A program made the position numbers and the translations under genes. From contig CM034238.1 of assembly GCA_019916065.1 (NCBI GenBank), positions 40,081,375 to 40,145,374 on the forward strand: DNA of 64,000 bases, written 5' to 3'. The DNA comes from Vitellaria paradoxa. Taxonomy: Eukaryota > Streptophyta > Magnoliopsida > Ericales > Sapotaceae. Position 1 is the stretch's first letter; each line of letters starts with the position of its first letter. This document shows, piece by piece, positions 1 through 10,293 of the stretch. A model generated the notes under the pieces. It saw nothing but the letters and a program-made list of their open reading frames with translations, was not told the DNA's origin and ran no database searches.

Positions 1-575
1 AAAAGTTCAAAATTATTTTTCATCACATTACATATCTAATTACATCTTTTATCTCACTTTACCTTCGACCAACCAAACACCAAAAAAATAATCTTACATA
101 AAAAATTAATTCCATCTTTTTATCCAATTCTATATATTATTCATAGTAGTATTTATCCCTCATCATCTAATCCACTCAAACCAACATACCCCCTCAAACG
201 AACATGACCTTCTATAATTGCGACTTCTTTTTGGGTGATTGATTTATTCTCTCCATCTCCGTCCGCTGTCCCCCTCTCTTTTGCGACTGTTGTAATCGCA
301 TTGTAATGCACCTTTTAATGGTTCATTCTTATACAAGTCTCAAACAATTGTATCGGGTTTCATTATATTTGTACAAACGTTCAATCAATAATTAAAATAG
401 ATGTATTAATAAATTTGTGTATAATAATTTAATAAAAAATTTTATTTCTCAAAAGATAAAAATAATATTTATACTTTTATTATTTATGTAATATATCTAT
501 CCATATTATAAAATTTTATATAATTGAAATGCCTCCACCAAATCCTTAAAACCGGCTCCCTTGTGAACTAAGACT
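1..575. other. AT-rich intergenic DNA, no gene seen
   Basis: No reading frame with recognisable content and no clear repeat pair was found here. Short pyrimidine-rich and A-rich runs are the only texture. It is treated as plain plant intergenic sequence. Confidence 0.5.
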
Positions 576-1665
576 ATATTTAATACATGAAAATTAATGA
601 AATAGAATAAAATAAAATAAGAGGTAAAAATAGAATGCAAGTGGAAATGGATGGAATACTCATTCTATTTCCTTGTTTAATTGTCAAAATTAAAATAATG
701 GGAATAGAATAAATATTCAAAATTTCATTTGATTATATATTTTTAAATATAATGAAATAAAATGAAATATTATAAAAATTACTAACATTAATTTTTTTAA
801 ACTATAAAAATAAATTTTATTTTTGAATCGTGAATTTCAGTAAAAAAGAGGGTAAGGGGTAAAATGATCATTTTACAATTCGAGTTTGAATTGGGCTAAA
901 TTTTCCTTAACTATTAAGAAACACGTCAATAAATATTTTTTACTTTTTGGAATGCCTAAAATACAAATTTATCTTAAGAAACAAGCTTAATGGTAAAATA
1001 GTTATTTTATCGTCTAAATTTAAATCAAGTTAAATTTTGTTTAACTATTAAAAAATGTGTCAAAAAAATTTTTTTAACCTTTTGGGTAGCTTAAAATTTG
1101 AATTTGGACAAAAAATAGCCTTGGGGTAAAATTATCATTTTACAATATGAATTTAAATTGAGATGAAATTTTATTATCTATAAAGAAACACATCAATAAA
1201 TATCTTTGAACTTTTGATAAGCCAAAAATATAAATTTGGGCAAAAGTTAAACTTAGAAGTAAAACGGCCATTTTACAACATAAGTATGAATGGATCAAAT
1301 TTTGTTTAGTTATTAAATAATATAAATGAATATTTCTATTAGCCTTTTGAAAGCCTGAAATACCAATTTAAAAAAGAAAAAAGCCCCAGGGGTAAAATAG
1401 TTATTTCACAGTCTAAGTTTGGATCTAGTTCAAAAATCCAAGGGAGTAATTGAGAGAATTTTTTTATTACAAAATAGTTACTTATGTTTTTATTTTTTAT
1501 TTTTAGATCAAATTTTGATTGTAACAGAATGGCTATTCTATCACTTAAATTATAGAATGTCCTTTTCACTTAATATGTAAATGGTTATTCTCATGAAATA
1601 ACATTCCAACTTAATTTTTAAATATTAAACATAAAAACAAACTAACATTCATTTCATTTATTTCC
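576..1665. mobile_element. Possible non-autonomous element carrying 133-bp tandem repeats
   Basis: The left margin (about 600-690) and right margin (about 1525-1665) both contain GGAAT/ATTCC-type words, such as ATAGAATGCAAGTGG on the left and GAATGGCTATTCTATC on the right. Such words are common at the ends of some plant TIR elements. Between them lies an array of 133-bp repeats. No transposase frame is present. The ends are degenerate and no target duplication was identified, so this is a guess from composition and layout. The two minus-strand frames in it are low-complexity and not believed to be genes. Confidence 0.35.
856..1455. repeat. Tandem array, four 133-bp units plus a partial one
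   Basis: The motif GGGGTAAAAT..TCATTTTA recurs with its TAAAA starting at 860, 994, 1127, 1260 and 1393, giving spacings of 134, 133, 133 and 133 bases. Each unit continues with a diverged form of a region reading about TTGAATT..AAATTTT..TTAACTATTAAGAAACAC. The units differ by many substitutions, so the array is old. The regular spacing was read directly. Confidence 0.85.
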
Positions 1666-3510
1666 ATTCTCACGTGTCAAAGATAGTCTCAATGTTATAT
1701 CCAGGGCAACAAGTTTAACTCCCATTATATCGGCTTGAGTTACAAAGCGCACAGTGCTATGTTCTTTCATCTTATATATTTTTTTTTCTAAAATTAATAT
1801 TTTTTCAGAAGCTATAACTTTTAGTGTTTTTAATTGCATTCCTAAGAAAAAAAAATCAAAAAAATCACATCTATTTGAATAAAAGTTAATTAGAAAAAAT
1901 TTAACTGTTTCATTACCTTTTTCACCCAAATGGGTGTAAATTTTTTGATTTTTTTTATGAATACAATTAATATGCCTAAAAGTTACAACCTCTAAAAAAA
2001 AAATTAAATTTTAGTGAAAAAAAATAAGGTCATATAAGATGGAAAAAAACTATAAAAATAGTTATTAAATTTTTTTTTTTTTTGTAACCAAAATGAGTTT
2101 ATAAGTTATTGTTGTTGAAAAAAACCTAATATGAAGAAATCCTTAAAAACAAACACTAAGATTTAATGACAGAAACATCAGAATTTCTTTTTAGAGAAAA
2201 ATCTTGTATCTATAAACCTTAGAAATTACTTTTTAAAGAAAAATCTTGTATCTATAAGACAATTATCTCTAAAAATCAATTCACTATACCGTACATGAGT
2301 CAACTTAATGCTCGTCCTTGTCTAATGCCTCTTACTTGCTAGAATCAGCATTGAACTTTTGCGTGTATGATTAATCCTGTTCTTTAACTCAAACGACACT
2401 TCTTATAGCCTAGAGATGATCTTGATTCTTTAACTCTTAAAGTAACGACCTAATGTTGTTTTTTTTTATTCACACTCTTAATTGTCTATTGCGCGTGTGG
2501 TTCTTAGTTTCAAACGTATTAACCTAGGTCTAACATAATATTTACAATTTATATTAGTTCCTAATACAGAAGTGGATCATTATATAATCTGGCAAAATTC
2601 CGCAGGTGGCTTGACCCACTCGAGCCGGCCTACTCGAGCACTCTTCTAGCATCAGTCACACTAACCATGGGTTAAGTTAATTTTTCATTTCAATTTTCAC
2701 ACTGAGAAATTATTTGATTAACATTAAACTCAATATGAAAATTTACGGACTTTTAATATTCAGAAAGCACCTAAAAATTTAAACCTTACAGTTGTCATGC
2801 TAAGACGGTTTCTATGCTCATGGTCCCTCAACTCCGCTTTAAAAAATAAAATAAAATTAATATGATGTGTTATTATTTTGTAATTTAACAACATATATAT
2901 AAAATAATGATTGAGTTTAATTTTAATATTTACACAAATAGTGCACCATAAGGTAACAATTCACCATTTCATTAACTTAAAATAATAATAATAATAATAA
3001 TGAACAGATGTAATATTGTAAATCCCGCATGTGAGGGCCCGGTTACTTACACTTGACACGCACCATGATTCAGTATATGGCCTACAGTCACCAAGTTGAT
3101 TTCCTGCTTGGACGGCTGCTGTGTGAATATGAATAAAGAAAGTAATAGAAAATTAATACACAGAATAAAATATGGTTCGGTCAAATTTTTTACGTTTACG
3201 GTAATTAAAACATTTTTCTTATTAATTGTAAGATTTTTTGTAGGGTTATATAGTACAAAATATATATATATATTAAAAAATTCTGACTTGTTTATTACAC
3301 TTCACTACATTCCGTTTTAGAAATTTCTCGTCACTTCTTAATTTTTCAATCTGAATATGAATCACATATCACAACAATCTTTTTCTTTTTGGTTAGTGTT
3401 GAAGGCACTATCATCTTAACAAGACACATGCCATTATTGCAACCACTGAAAACCATTGGCGTTTGTATTCCATATCTGTATATCTTAAAGAGCAAGGCAA
3501 ATGAAATGTT
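1666..3510. other. AT-rich intergenic DNA with a short tandem duplication
   Basis: No gene was recognised. At about 2190-2262 the phrase AAAATCTTGTATCTATAA occurs twice some 40 bases apart, a small tandem duplication. The plus-strand frame at 3096-3320 is hydrophobic and AT-driven, with no recognisable domain, and is left out as a gene. Confidence 0.5.
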
Positions 3511-3735
3511 ACATCATCAACATAGGCAGGGCGGATTAATGAATTTTGTTGAGCGGGATTAAAAAAAAAAAAGCTGTCGTGGTTAAAAAAATAAAACGGG
3601 TGCTATAGAGATCAACAATTATATTATCAACATAAGCAGGGCGGATAAATGAATTTTGTTGGGCGGGAGTAAAAAAAAAAAAAAACTGTCGTGGTTAAAA
3701 AATTAAAAACGGGGGTATAGGAATCGACGAACATG
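3511..3735. repeat. 110-bp tandem duplication at the left end of the hAT-like element
   Basis: ATCAACATAGGCAGGGCGGA and ATCAACATAAGCAGGGCGGA sit 110 bases apart. Both are followed by AATGAATTTTGTTG.GCGGG, an A-run, CTGTCGTGGTTAAAAAA and an ACGGG stretch. The element's left terminus is therefore present twice in tandem. Confidence 0.85.
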
Positions 3736-4145
3736 AGAGAGAGAGAGAGAGAAGTCAAACAAAAATAAAAACTGCTATAGAGAAGGAGAAAGCGCATTAA
3801 AATAAAAAAGGTTTAATTAGAGAGAAGAAGGGAGAGAAACGAAATATGATGAGGTTGAAATATATAAAATGACAGTAGATCTAGTTTAAAGTGATACAGT
3901 AGAAAAAGTAAAAACTAAAAAAAATGAAAAAGACAAAAATAATTTTTAATTGATTTGGCAATATAACAATAATTATTAAACATATTTAAAGAGATAAATT
4001 TTATATTCAATGAAGATAATTTATATATTAGATATTAAAAAAATAAAAATTTTATATGAAATATATGTAAAATATATAAATATTTGACAATAAGTGGGAG
4101 CGAGTGACCCCTTCGCGCTTTCTTAAATCCGCCCCTGAAGATACG
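3519..4145. mobile_element. hAT-like non-autonomous element (MITE)
   Basis: The left end at 3527 begins CAGGGCGGATTAA. The right end at 4137, read on the minus strand, begins CAGGGGCGGATTTAA. These are GC-rich inverted ends in otherwise AT-rich DNA, of a form common for plant hAT elements. The flanking 8-mers AACATAGG (3519-3526) and AAGATACG (4138-4145) agree at 6 of 8 positions, as a decayed 8-bp hAT duplication would. The roughly 610-bp interior has no reading frame, only a duplication near its left end, a GA microsatellite and AT-rich filler. Confidence 0.6.
3735..3752. repeat. (GA)n microsatellite
   Basis: An uninterrupted run of about nine GA dinucleotides. Confidence 0.9.
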
Positions 4146-4553
4146 CTCACAGTCATCGTCATCCATTAATTGCATGTAGCCTAATTTTCAAGGAGCTGTT
4201 TCTATATACCTTAAATTGAAACAAAAATCACAACTCACAGTTCCAGACCCCTGTTTTCTTTTTCTATTTTTTTTCCCCTCCTTTTCTGGTTAAACATTAA
4301 TTTTATTAATTATTATAAAAATCTTAACTTATATAATAATTTTTATTCATTTAGAAAGAACTGGATAAACTAAAAATTAATTAACTAATAAATAACAAAT
4401 ACAAAATAGTAAGCATAAAATTATTATAATAAAAATATTCAGAGTAATCAGTTCAAACACAGACAGACTCCTGATCTGAAACTCCATCTCCGAACATGAT
4501 CTCGGACTCCCTCGACAAACCCAAATCAAACAAAAAAGACGCCCTAATAGGTA
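4138..4553. other. 3' flank of the first PR-1 gene
   Basis: AT-rich sequence downstream of the minus-strand PR-1 gene. It should hold the 3' UTR and polyadenylation region, but no single signal stands out. No other gene was seen. Confidence 0.5.
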
Positions 4554-5069
4554 TCAGAAGTAGCAAGTCAAGTAATACGATGGGTTATAGGGGCGTTGAC
4601 CAAGAAAGTTGCCCCGGGGATCATAGTTGCAAGTCACAAACCACCACCCATTGCTGCACTGAACCCTAGCGCAGCCGAGTCGAACCGAGTTTCGCCACAC
4701 CACCTGGGTGTAGTGCAAGCACACTGTTCCCGCTGTGCACGAATTGGAGATGTAATCGTAGTCATTCTTCTCTGCAACCCAAAGGTTCACCGCATCAGCA
4801 CCCGTGAACCAACCGCTTCCCATTGCAAGGTTCTCGCCGTAAGGCCCGCCTGAGTGGACAAGGTTACAATCGCTAATCCTTGAATTCACGTAGTCTTGTG
4901 CGTATGCGGCGAGAGTGTTGTCCCATGTCATAGGCCCGACACCAACCTCCGCACGAGCTGCGTTGTGAGCGTTGAGGTAGTCCTGTGGCGAGTTTTGGGC
5001 ACCGGAGGAATGGACTAAGGCTAAGGTTATGAGAGATAGGAAAGCTAATGAAATCTTGTCCAAAACCAT
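4554..5069 (-). CDS. PR1: Pathogenesis-related protein 1 (PR-1), CAP/SCP family, with C-terminal extension
   Basis: An intact, intronless 171-residue frame. Residues 1-24 form a secretion signal ending ...HSSGA before QNSP. The CAP domain follows: [45 protein letters not shown] and [13 protein letters not shown]. Six canonical PR-1 cysteines are present (DC, SC, VC, GC, QC, TC). PR-1 proteins are secreted, bind sterols and accumulate in defence; their C-terminal tail contains the CAPE peptide after CNY. Here the usual end, GQRPY, is followed by ten more residues, [10 protein letters not shown], which add a seventh cysteine. Most basic-type PR-1 proteins stop near GQRPY. A TATA box lies 80 bases upstream and two W-box cores lie further up. 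The identification is firm; expression is inferred only from the intact frame and promoter. Confidence 0.96.
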   Translation of the reverse strand: MVLDKISLAFLSLITLALVHSSGAQNSPQDYLNAHNAARAEVGVGPMTWDNTLAAYAQDYVNSRISDCNLVHSGGPYGENLAMGSGWFTGADAVNLWVAEKNDYDYISNSCTAGTVCLHYTQVVWRNSVRLGCARVQCSNGWWFVTCNYDPRGNFLGQRPYNPSYYLTCYF

Positions 5070-5148
5070 CTTGGATTTTCTCTAGAATGTATTTAGTAGG
5101 GGGGAGGTTTGTCAATTGATTGATGGAAGTGAGGCTTGTTTTGTGTGA

Positions 5149-5157
5149 TATTTATAG
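5149..5157 (-). promoter_or_regulatory. TATA box of the first PR-1 gene
   Basis: On the minus strand this reads CTATAAATA, 80 bases upstream of the ATG at 5069. That spacing would put transcription start near 5120, with a 5' UTR of about 50 bases. Confidence 0.75.
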
Positions 5158-5208
5158 GCTGATTGCAGTTAAAGTTTAGATTAATTTGAAATGGCATTCA
5201 TGTGCAAA

Positions 5209-5250
5209 AGTCAAGGAAGTGATGACTAGTTCAAGTAACCCTGGAGTCAA
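5209..5250 (-). promoter_or_regulatory. Two W-box cores (TTGACT) upstream of PR-1
   Basis: AGTCAA at 5209-5214 and 5245-5250 reads TTGACT on the gene's strand, about 55 and 90 bases upstream of the TATA box. TTGAC[CT] is the known WRKY-factor core and is common in defence-gene promoters. Two such short cores could occur by chance. Confidence 0.45.
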
Positions 5251-5439
5251 CCAAGCTTCCCCCTTGGACATAATGAGCAGCTGCCTTCAAACTTGGATCA
5301 CTTTAACAAATGTTATTACAATTTACTAGAAATTGGCACTTTGGTTCCAACGTTGTCTAGTAATCGACACTTGTTCCTTTGTCAAAAGAAGGGGAACCTA
5401 TCGGCAAAATAGAAATGGTTTGGTGTCTCATCTAGTTAT

Positions 5440-5552
5440 TTGACAGAATAAAAAATGTTAAAAAATTTTAAAAATTTATTTACTTTTTATCTTATTTCAC
5501 GAATTACGAATTTATAAATTATCTTAATTTTTATCACTTCAAACACTCCAAT
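5440..5552 (-). repeat. Small repeat, left copy of an inverted pair
   Basis: A stretch of about 110 bases with GTTAAAAAATTTTAAAAATT, then TTATC..ATTTCACGAATTACGAA and finally TTTTTATCACTTCAAACACTC. Its reverse complement matches 5885-6012 along most of its length. A third relative starts near 34510. It looks like a small MITE. Confidence 0.6.
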
Positions 5553-5583
5553 CGCCTCTCCTTCTGTTCGCGTGGTTTTCTGC

Positions 5584-5679
5584 CTAGGTGGTGACAACTT
5601 CGTCCCAGATCAGAGGTTTGACGCCCACCGCCGCACGAACTGTATTGTGAGCCTTGAGAAAGTCTTTGGGCACGTTCTA
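5584..5679 (-). pseudogene. PR-1 gene fragment (pseudogene)
   Basis: Read on the minus strand, 28 codons give PKDFLKAHNTVRAAVGVKPL followed by IWDEVV, an unmistakable start of a mature PR-1 CAP domain, before a TAG at 5584-5586. At the upstream edge another TAG (5677-5679) stands where the neighbouring genes have the Gln that starts the mature protein. There is no signal peptide and no remaining CAP domain (HYTQVVW and the cysteines are absent). The fragment lies about 500 bases upstream of the first PR-1 gene on the same strand and is closest in wording to it. It sits between inverted small repeats. Confidence 0.85.
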
Positions 5680-5884
5680 GGCTTTCCAAGAGTATTGCAC
5701 CATTCATATTGCCAGTACCCTGATGATGATACGAAGACGGCACAAAGGGGCGGAGCTCTTTCCTGGCTCCTTCATTTCATTTCGAGTGGGTACAACTAAC
5801 ATTCAAACACCTAATCGATCGGCCAAGATGTAGTGCATGTTTGGGTATTTGTACTTTTCCAAGTGGTTGCTTACATATAGAGAG

Positions 5885-6012
5885 AGCATTTAGAGTGACA
5901 AAAAATAATAAAATTTGATAAAAATTATGAATTCGTATAATAAAATAAAAAATGAATAATTTTTAAAATTTTTTAATATTTTTTCAGTAATTTTTAGAGT
6001 TCTAAATCAAGC
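5885..6012 (+). mobile_element. Small TIR element, right copy of an inverted pair
   Basis: It starts GCATTTAGAGTGACAAAAAA and ends, on the other strand, GATTTAGAACTCTAAAAATT. This gives short inverted ends around an AT-rich core with ATGAATTCGTATAATAAAAT. It matches 5440-5552 in inverted orientation, and a relative occupies 6670-6975. Confidence 0.55.
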
Positions 6013-6165
6013 CAAAGTCTCCCCAGTATTTACTAAATTAAAATTTAACCCTGCTAGGTTTGGTGTTTGGTTTGGAGAGAATTGATGAGAAAAGGAAAAT
6101 AATATAAAATAAAAATATTTTCTCATTGGGTTTGGAGAGAAATGAAAGAAAAAATTAATATAAGA

Positions 6166-6480
6166 TATTAGAAACTGTTTGGAACTCAAAAAAAAAATAA
6201 TATATATATATATATATTTTACGTTTGATAACACCTTAAAAGTTGTTAAAAATTACTCAAAATTTTTTTAACTTTTTTAAGCAGACAATAAAAAGTTTCT
6301 AAAATTTTTTGAAAATTTTTCTAATTTTTTTATCAAATAATCATAAGTTACTAAAAATTTTTAAAAACTATTGAAATTTTTAAATTTTTACTAAACATAT
6401 AAAAAATTACGTCTTGTAATTTTTATTAAAAAATTACCAAAATTTTCTAAAAATATTACTATCAAAATGGCCTAAACACA
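6166..6480. mobile_element. Possible small TIR element rich in AAAATTTT words
   Basis: The left edge has CTGTTTGGAACTC. The right edge read backwards has GTGTTTAGGCCATTTTGA. The middle is made of TTAAAAATT/AAAATTTTT words like the better-bounded element at 31826-32152. The ends match weakly and no target duplication is claimed. Confidence 0.35.
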
Positions 6481-6669
6481 TTTATTCAATTATTTTTTTC
6501 TCTGCCTCTCTTTCCCTTCCTTTTCCCCTTTCTCTTTTCGCCTTTTTGAGCCCCTCCCCACGTTCTCTGCCCCCCTTTTTTTTAATATATTTTCTTTCCT
6601 TGAAGTCTTCGGCATGCCGTGCACGTAAAAAGTCAAGGCAACAACAGGTGGTCAATTCACGACTATGGG

Positions 6670-6975
6670 TTGTAATTAGAGTAATAAAAAATAAAATAAA
6701 ATGTGATGAAGTAAAATAAAGACATTTTTTAGTGTTAAAAAAATATAAAATTTTATAAATCTCGACAAACATGAATTACGAGAGTTTAAATTTTAAATTT
6801 TTTACTCACTGTATAAAGCACGAAACACTAATTTTATAAATTTATACAACTTTAAATACACCCATGTTGTGAGTTCGTAATTTGTATAATTGAATAAAAA
6901 ATAAATAATTTTTAGAGTTTATAAGTATTCCTTACATTTTTCAGAGTTTTTTGTTACTCTAAATAGAGCCAATGG
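6670..6975. mobile_element. Small TIR element of the TTTAGAGTRACAAAAAA family
   Basis: The left edge reads TAGAGTAATAAAAAATAAA. The right edge, on the minus strand, reads TTTAGAGTAACAAAAAAC. The right arm also contains GAGTTCGTAATTTGTATAAT, matching the inner part of 5885-6012. It has no reading frame and is probably a longer member of the family that flanks the PR-1 fragment. Confidence 0.5.
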
Positions 6976-7128
6976 GAGTTTTCGAGTTTCAAATAAACTG
7001 AAAAAAAAAAAAAACTAAAAATTAGTGTTAAAATAATGTAAGAGTAACATGTAACGAAATTTAATTGAAAAAATTTTTATTTTTTAAAATTTTTGAAAAA
7101 AATTTAAGATTCCAAACAGAGCTTATAT
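6976..7128. mobile_element. Small element related to the Tourist-like MITE at 38992
   Basis: It shares AAAAAACTAAAAATTAGTGT and CATGTAACGAAATTTAATTG with the 38992-39119 element (AACTAAAAATTGGTGTC, ACGTGATGAAATTTGATTA). It ends in TTCCAAACAGAGC, the usual TIR wording. The left end is degenerate. Confidence 0.45.
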
Positions 7129-7616
7129 AGGCTCATTTGGGTCCTCAAGGAGTGTAATTTTTAAAAGTTGTTTATTCAGTAACTTTTAAATTTTAGCAAT
7201 TTTTTAATAACTTCTTATATAAATTCTAATAATTTTTAACAAATTCTAATAATTTTTTGCATAAAAATTACTAATTTTTTATTAAATAATTAAAAGTTGC
7301 TGAAAATTATTAATTTTTACCGATAAAAAAAATTCAATTATAGGAAAATCACCATCTCCGCTTCACCTTCAAAACCAAACATAGCTTAAATGTTTTTGTT
7401 TTGATTTTTCTCTAGTCTTGTTTGGCGTCCGCGGCACCGAGCTTTTGTTGAGGGACCATGCAGTTTGCCGGTGTTGACTAGCAGCTCTCAATTCCCAAAG
7501 ACCAATTATAGGAAAATCATCACATTCAAGGAAAATAAGGGCAAAATGAATTTCAACTTTTTTGGGCAAACGGAGAATAATCTTTACCTTACTATTAAGT
7601 TTTAAATTGATATATT
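7129..7616. other. Intergenic DNA with remnants of AAAATTTT-type elements
   Basis: 7137-7335 contains CTCATTTGGG near its left side and many TTTTTAATAA/TTAAAAGTTG words, like other small elements here. The rest is unremarkable. The minus-strand 66-codon frame at 7369-7569 has no recognisable domain and is not called. Confidence 0.4.
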
Positions 7617-8600
7617 GGGTTTGCTCTGGTTTGGTAATATTTTTATTTTTTATTTTTTATTTATATTTTTAAAATTTTATAAATTAGTAACAGAAACATA
7701 TTCATTAAATCTGTTTATGTTTTTTACTTTCAAAAAATAGAAAACTAAATAGAAAAATATAAAAAATGTGTTTTTACTTTATTTATTTCTGTTATAAATA
7801 TTTTATCAATTCTAATATTTTGTCCATTTTTGTTACATCATGTTAAAATAAATTATTTTATTCAAATATTTTATTAAATAAAATTATTTTTAGTAAATAA
7901 TATAATTAAATTAAATTAACATGTAATATAAATTCTTACTTTATTTCTAATAAATAATTAAATCAAATTACTTAATTTAATAAATAGGAAATATATATTA
8001 TTAAGTTTTTTAATAAATAATAAAATAAAATATATTAATTTAATTTAATAAATAATTTAATTAAAATAAATATATGTTATTAAATTATTTTTAATAAATA
8101 TTATAATTAAATTATTTAATTTAATAATTAATTTAAAATATTATTTAATTAATATTAAATATATTTTATTAAATTATTTTTAATAAATATCATAACAAAT
8201 TAAATTTATTATTAATTTAATTTAATTAATTTATTTAATATGAATTATATTTTATTAAATTATTTTTAATAAATATCATAATTAAATTATTTAAATTATT
8301 CTGAAATATATTTTATATTTACTATATTAAATGATATAATACTTATATTTTATTCAATTATTTTTAATAAAAATATAATTAAATTAAATTAATATAAAAT
8401 ATATTTATTAAAGTCAATTAATTTTAAAAAACTAATAAAATTAAATATTTTATGAAAATAAAAAAATTAATAATTGCAACTAAAATTATATTTCCAAACG
8501 TAATTTCAGTTTTTATTTAAAAAAAAGCAGAAAATAAAAACAAATAAAAATTATAAACATATAAAGATAAATAGAAAAATAATAATGTTACCAAACGACC
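7617..8600 (+). mobile_element. ~1-kb AT-only element, copy A
   Basis: The left end reads GCTCTGGTTTGGTAATATTT. The right end on the minus strand reads GGTCGTTTGGTAACATTATT, giving inverted ends. The interior from about 7800 to 8450 is nearly pure A/T, made of ATTAAATTATTTTTAATAAA-type words. The flanking arms contain AACAGAAACAT, GTGTTTTTACT and TTTTGTCCATTTTTGTTACA. The same landmarks occur in the same order on the opposite strand at 35036-36118, so this is a dispersed element. No transposase frame exists. The ends resemble PIF/Harbinger-type MITE termini. Confidence 0.75.
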
Positions 8601-9462
8601 TTATAGAGTGTTTCGTTATAATAAATAAATACATAAATAACAATAAATTAAAATACATGTAATTACAAGTAAGTACATGACCCAGTGGCCATATTACCGC
8701 CAAATACAATATGACAAGGTAAATTAAACATTGTTACAGACTCAAAGATATGTTACTCATCCCACAAGAAACACAAAACTAGAGTCGCCGGCACAAAATT
8801 GACCAGTGTCTATTTTTTCAGTTAATTTCTACATCCGTATACCTGGCTTCTTCATATTTCTATACTTGATGTATGCATTTTGTGTTGCCAATTTTTTTTT
8901 TTTTTTTTACTTGTCAAATATATTTATATTCAAGTTCAAAAGCATTTAATTATGTCCTTCAATTAAAAAAAAATTATTTTTAAACTATCACACCATTAAT
9001 TTACTGAATTTAAAAATTATATTAACACAATCGCATTGATTTAGTGTTATAAAACTAAAGTTGTACAAATAATGCGCTAGTAGTAAATTATTTACATTTA
9101 TTGGGCATAGATTGAAGATACAAAAAGTGTTTCTTCTATGTAGGACAACAAACAAAGTTTGTCATTTATAAACTATTTGGGCTCAATTAGGCTGGTTAAC
9201 TTTGAAAATGAAGTGAGCTTAACTACAAAATTTGGGTATGTCTAATAAATGATTGAGCTGAGCTTGAATAAGACAGGCTTGATTCAATTCATTTATAGTG
9301 GTAGTCATGAATCATACATTTTCCTCTAATATAAAATAAATAAATAAAATGAAAAATTTCAATATAAACAATTTTCTTATTTATTTTTGTGTGTATTTAC
9401 GCACGCACGTGTTGTGAGATATTATGAGAAAATCACCTTTTGTGCACAAACTCTCCTAAAGA
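8601..9462. other. AT-rich intergenic DNA, no gene seen
   Basis: No coding or RNA gene was recognised. A stretch at 9178-9310 has GGGCTCAATTAGGCTGG and GAGCTGAGCTTG words that may be a decayed MITE of the type at 51825-52180. Confidence 0.4.
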
Positions 9463-10176
9463 TGTTAGGCCCCTAATATCATTGTTCAAGATGAATGATA
9501 TTTGAATATATATGTAAATTAATTTAAGTCAAAATAAAACCTAATACAAGGCCACTTCACACCATTCAATTAACCAAAACATTTGCTTATGTCCTTTATT
9601 TCCATATAAAATAATAGAACATGTCCAAAGGTTGCATCAAAGTAACCACGATGTTAGCTAACTCAGCCGAAACATCACAGTAATAAAAAAAGAAATCACA
9701 AACCTCTAATAGTGAGCTAATAATACAAATCACATAATAAAGTAACAATATTTGTCTAGGTCAAAACCCACACTTTGAGTCACACAAATAAATATGCAAT
9801 ATAAGTTAAGAAGAGAGAATGTAGTCTCTTGATCAAATCAACAATTATTAACTCAGCTCTGGGTGACTACTCCTAGCTCTCGATGGGTGATCATTTGGAC
9901 GAACGCAGTAACAACTAGGTGTATTTTAAGACTAGACTCAAGCCACTTAAGCTTAAACTACCTATGTAACCTTCCTTGGGGATCAAATCGATAACCAAAA
10001 CCAAAATAGGTATCACATCCCAAATTCAACAAAATTTAAGAAAACTTGAGTGCGAGTAGTATAAAGTAGATAGTTCTAATAAATATAATATTTTTGATAT
10101 CTAGATCAAGTCATTATACACAACCAAGAGTTAAGTGCAAAAGTTTATCTTAATAATTATTATAATAATATTAGTC
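9463..10176 (-). repeat. Probable old LTR fragment interrupted by the gypsy element
   Basis: It begins TGTTAGGCCCCTAATATC, comparable to TGTCACATGCCCCTAACTT at the left end of the solo LTR at 24300. Further in, ACCCACACTTTGAGT..CACAAATAAA and AACTCAGCTCTGGGTGACT parallel ACCCACACTCTAGGTTGCAC and AACTCAGCTTTGGGTAACTG near 24560-24660. It is therefore probably a diverged LTR of that family, cut by the 10182-20012 insertion. The part beyond 20018 may be its other half, but no end pairing could be proved. Confidence 0.5.
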
Positions 10177-10181
10177 GTCTC
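10177..10181. repeat. Target-site duplication GTCTC, left copy
   Basis: GTCTC immediately before the left LTR repeats exactly as GTCTC at 20013-20017, immediately after the right LTR. A 5-bp duplication is standard for Ty3/gypsy integrase. Confidence 0.9.
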
Positions 10182-10293
10182 TATCACGCCCCAGATTCTA
10201 CAACCCGAAGATGCAAACAAAAGAACACATATACATCTCTGTTGCGCCCCAGATTCCACAACCCGAAAATGCGAACAAAAGAATACATATACA
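10178..10293. repeat. 58-bp tandem duplication at the LTR terminus
   Basis: TCTCTATCACGCCCCAGATT at 10178 and TCTCTGTTGCGCCCCAGATT at 10236 start two copies 58 bases apart. Both run through CACAACCCGAA..AACAAAAGAA.ACATATACATC (the first copy has CTACAACCC). The right LTR has this segment only once. The match of GTCTC at 10177-10181 with the right flank shows that the outer copy is the true end. Confidence 0.85.

Noticed and set aside
4596..4853. Plus-strand 85-codon frame opposite the first PR-1 gene
   Set aside because: It is the antisense shadow of the PR-1 coding region, with no recognisable domain.
10240..10244. Left LTR boundary at the inner TGTTG instead of 10182
   Set aside because: The flanking bases ATCTC do not match the right flank GTCTC, while the outer boundary gives an exact 5-bp duplication.
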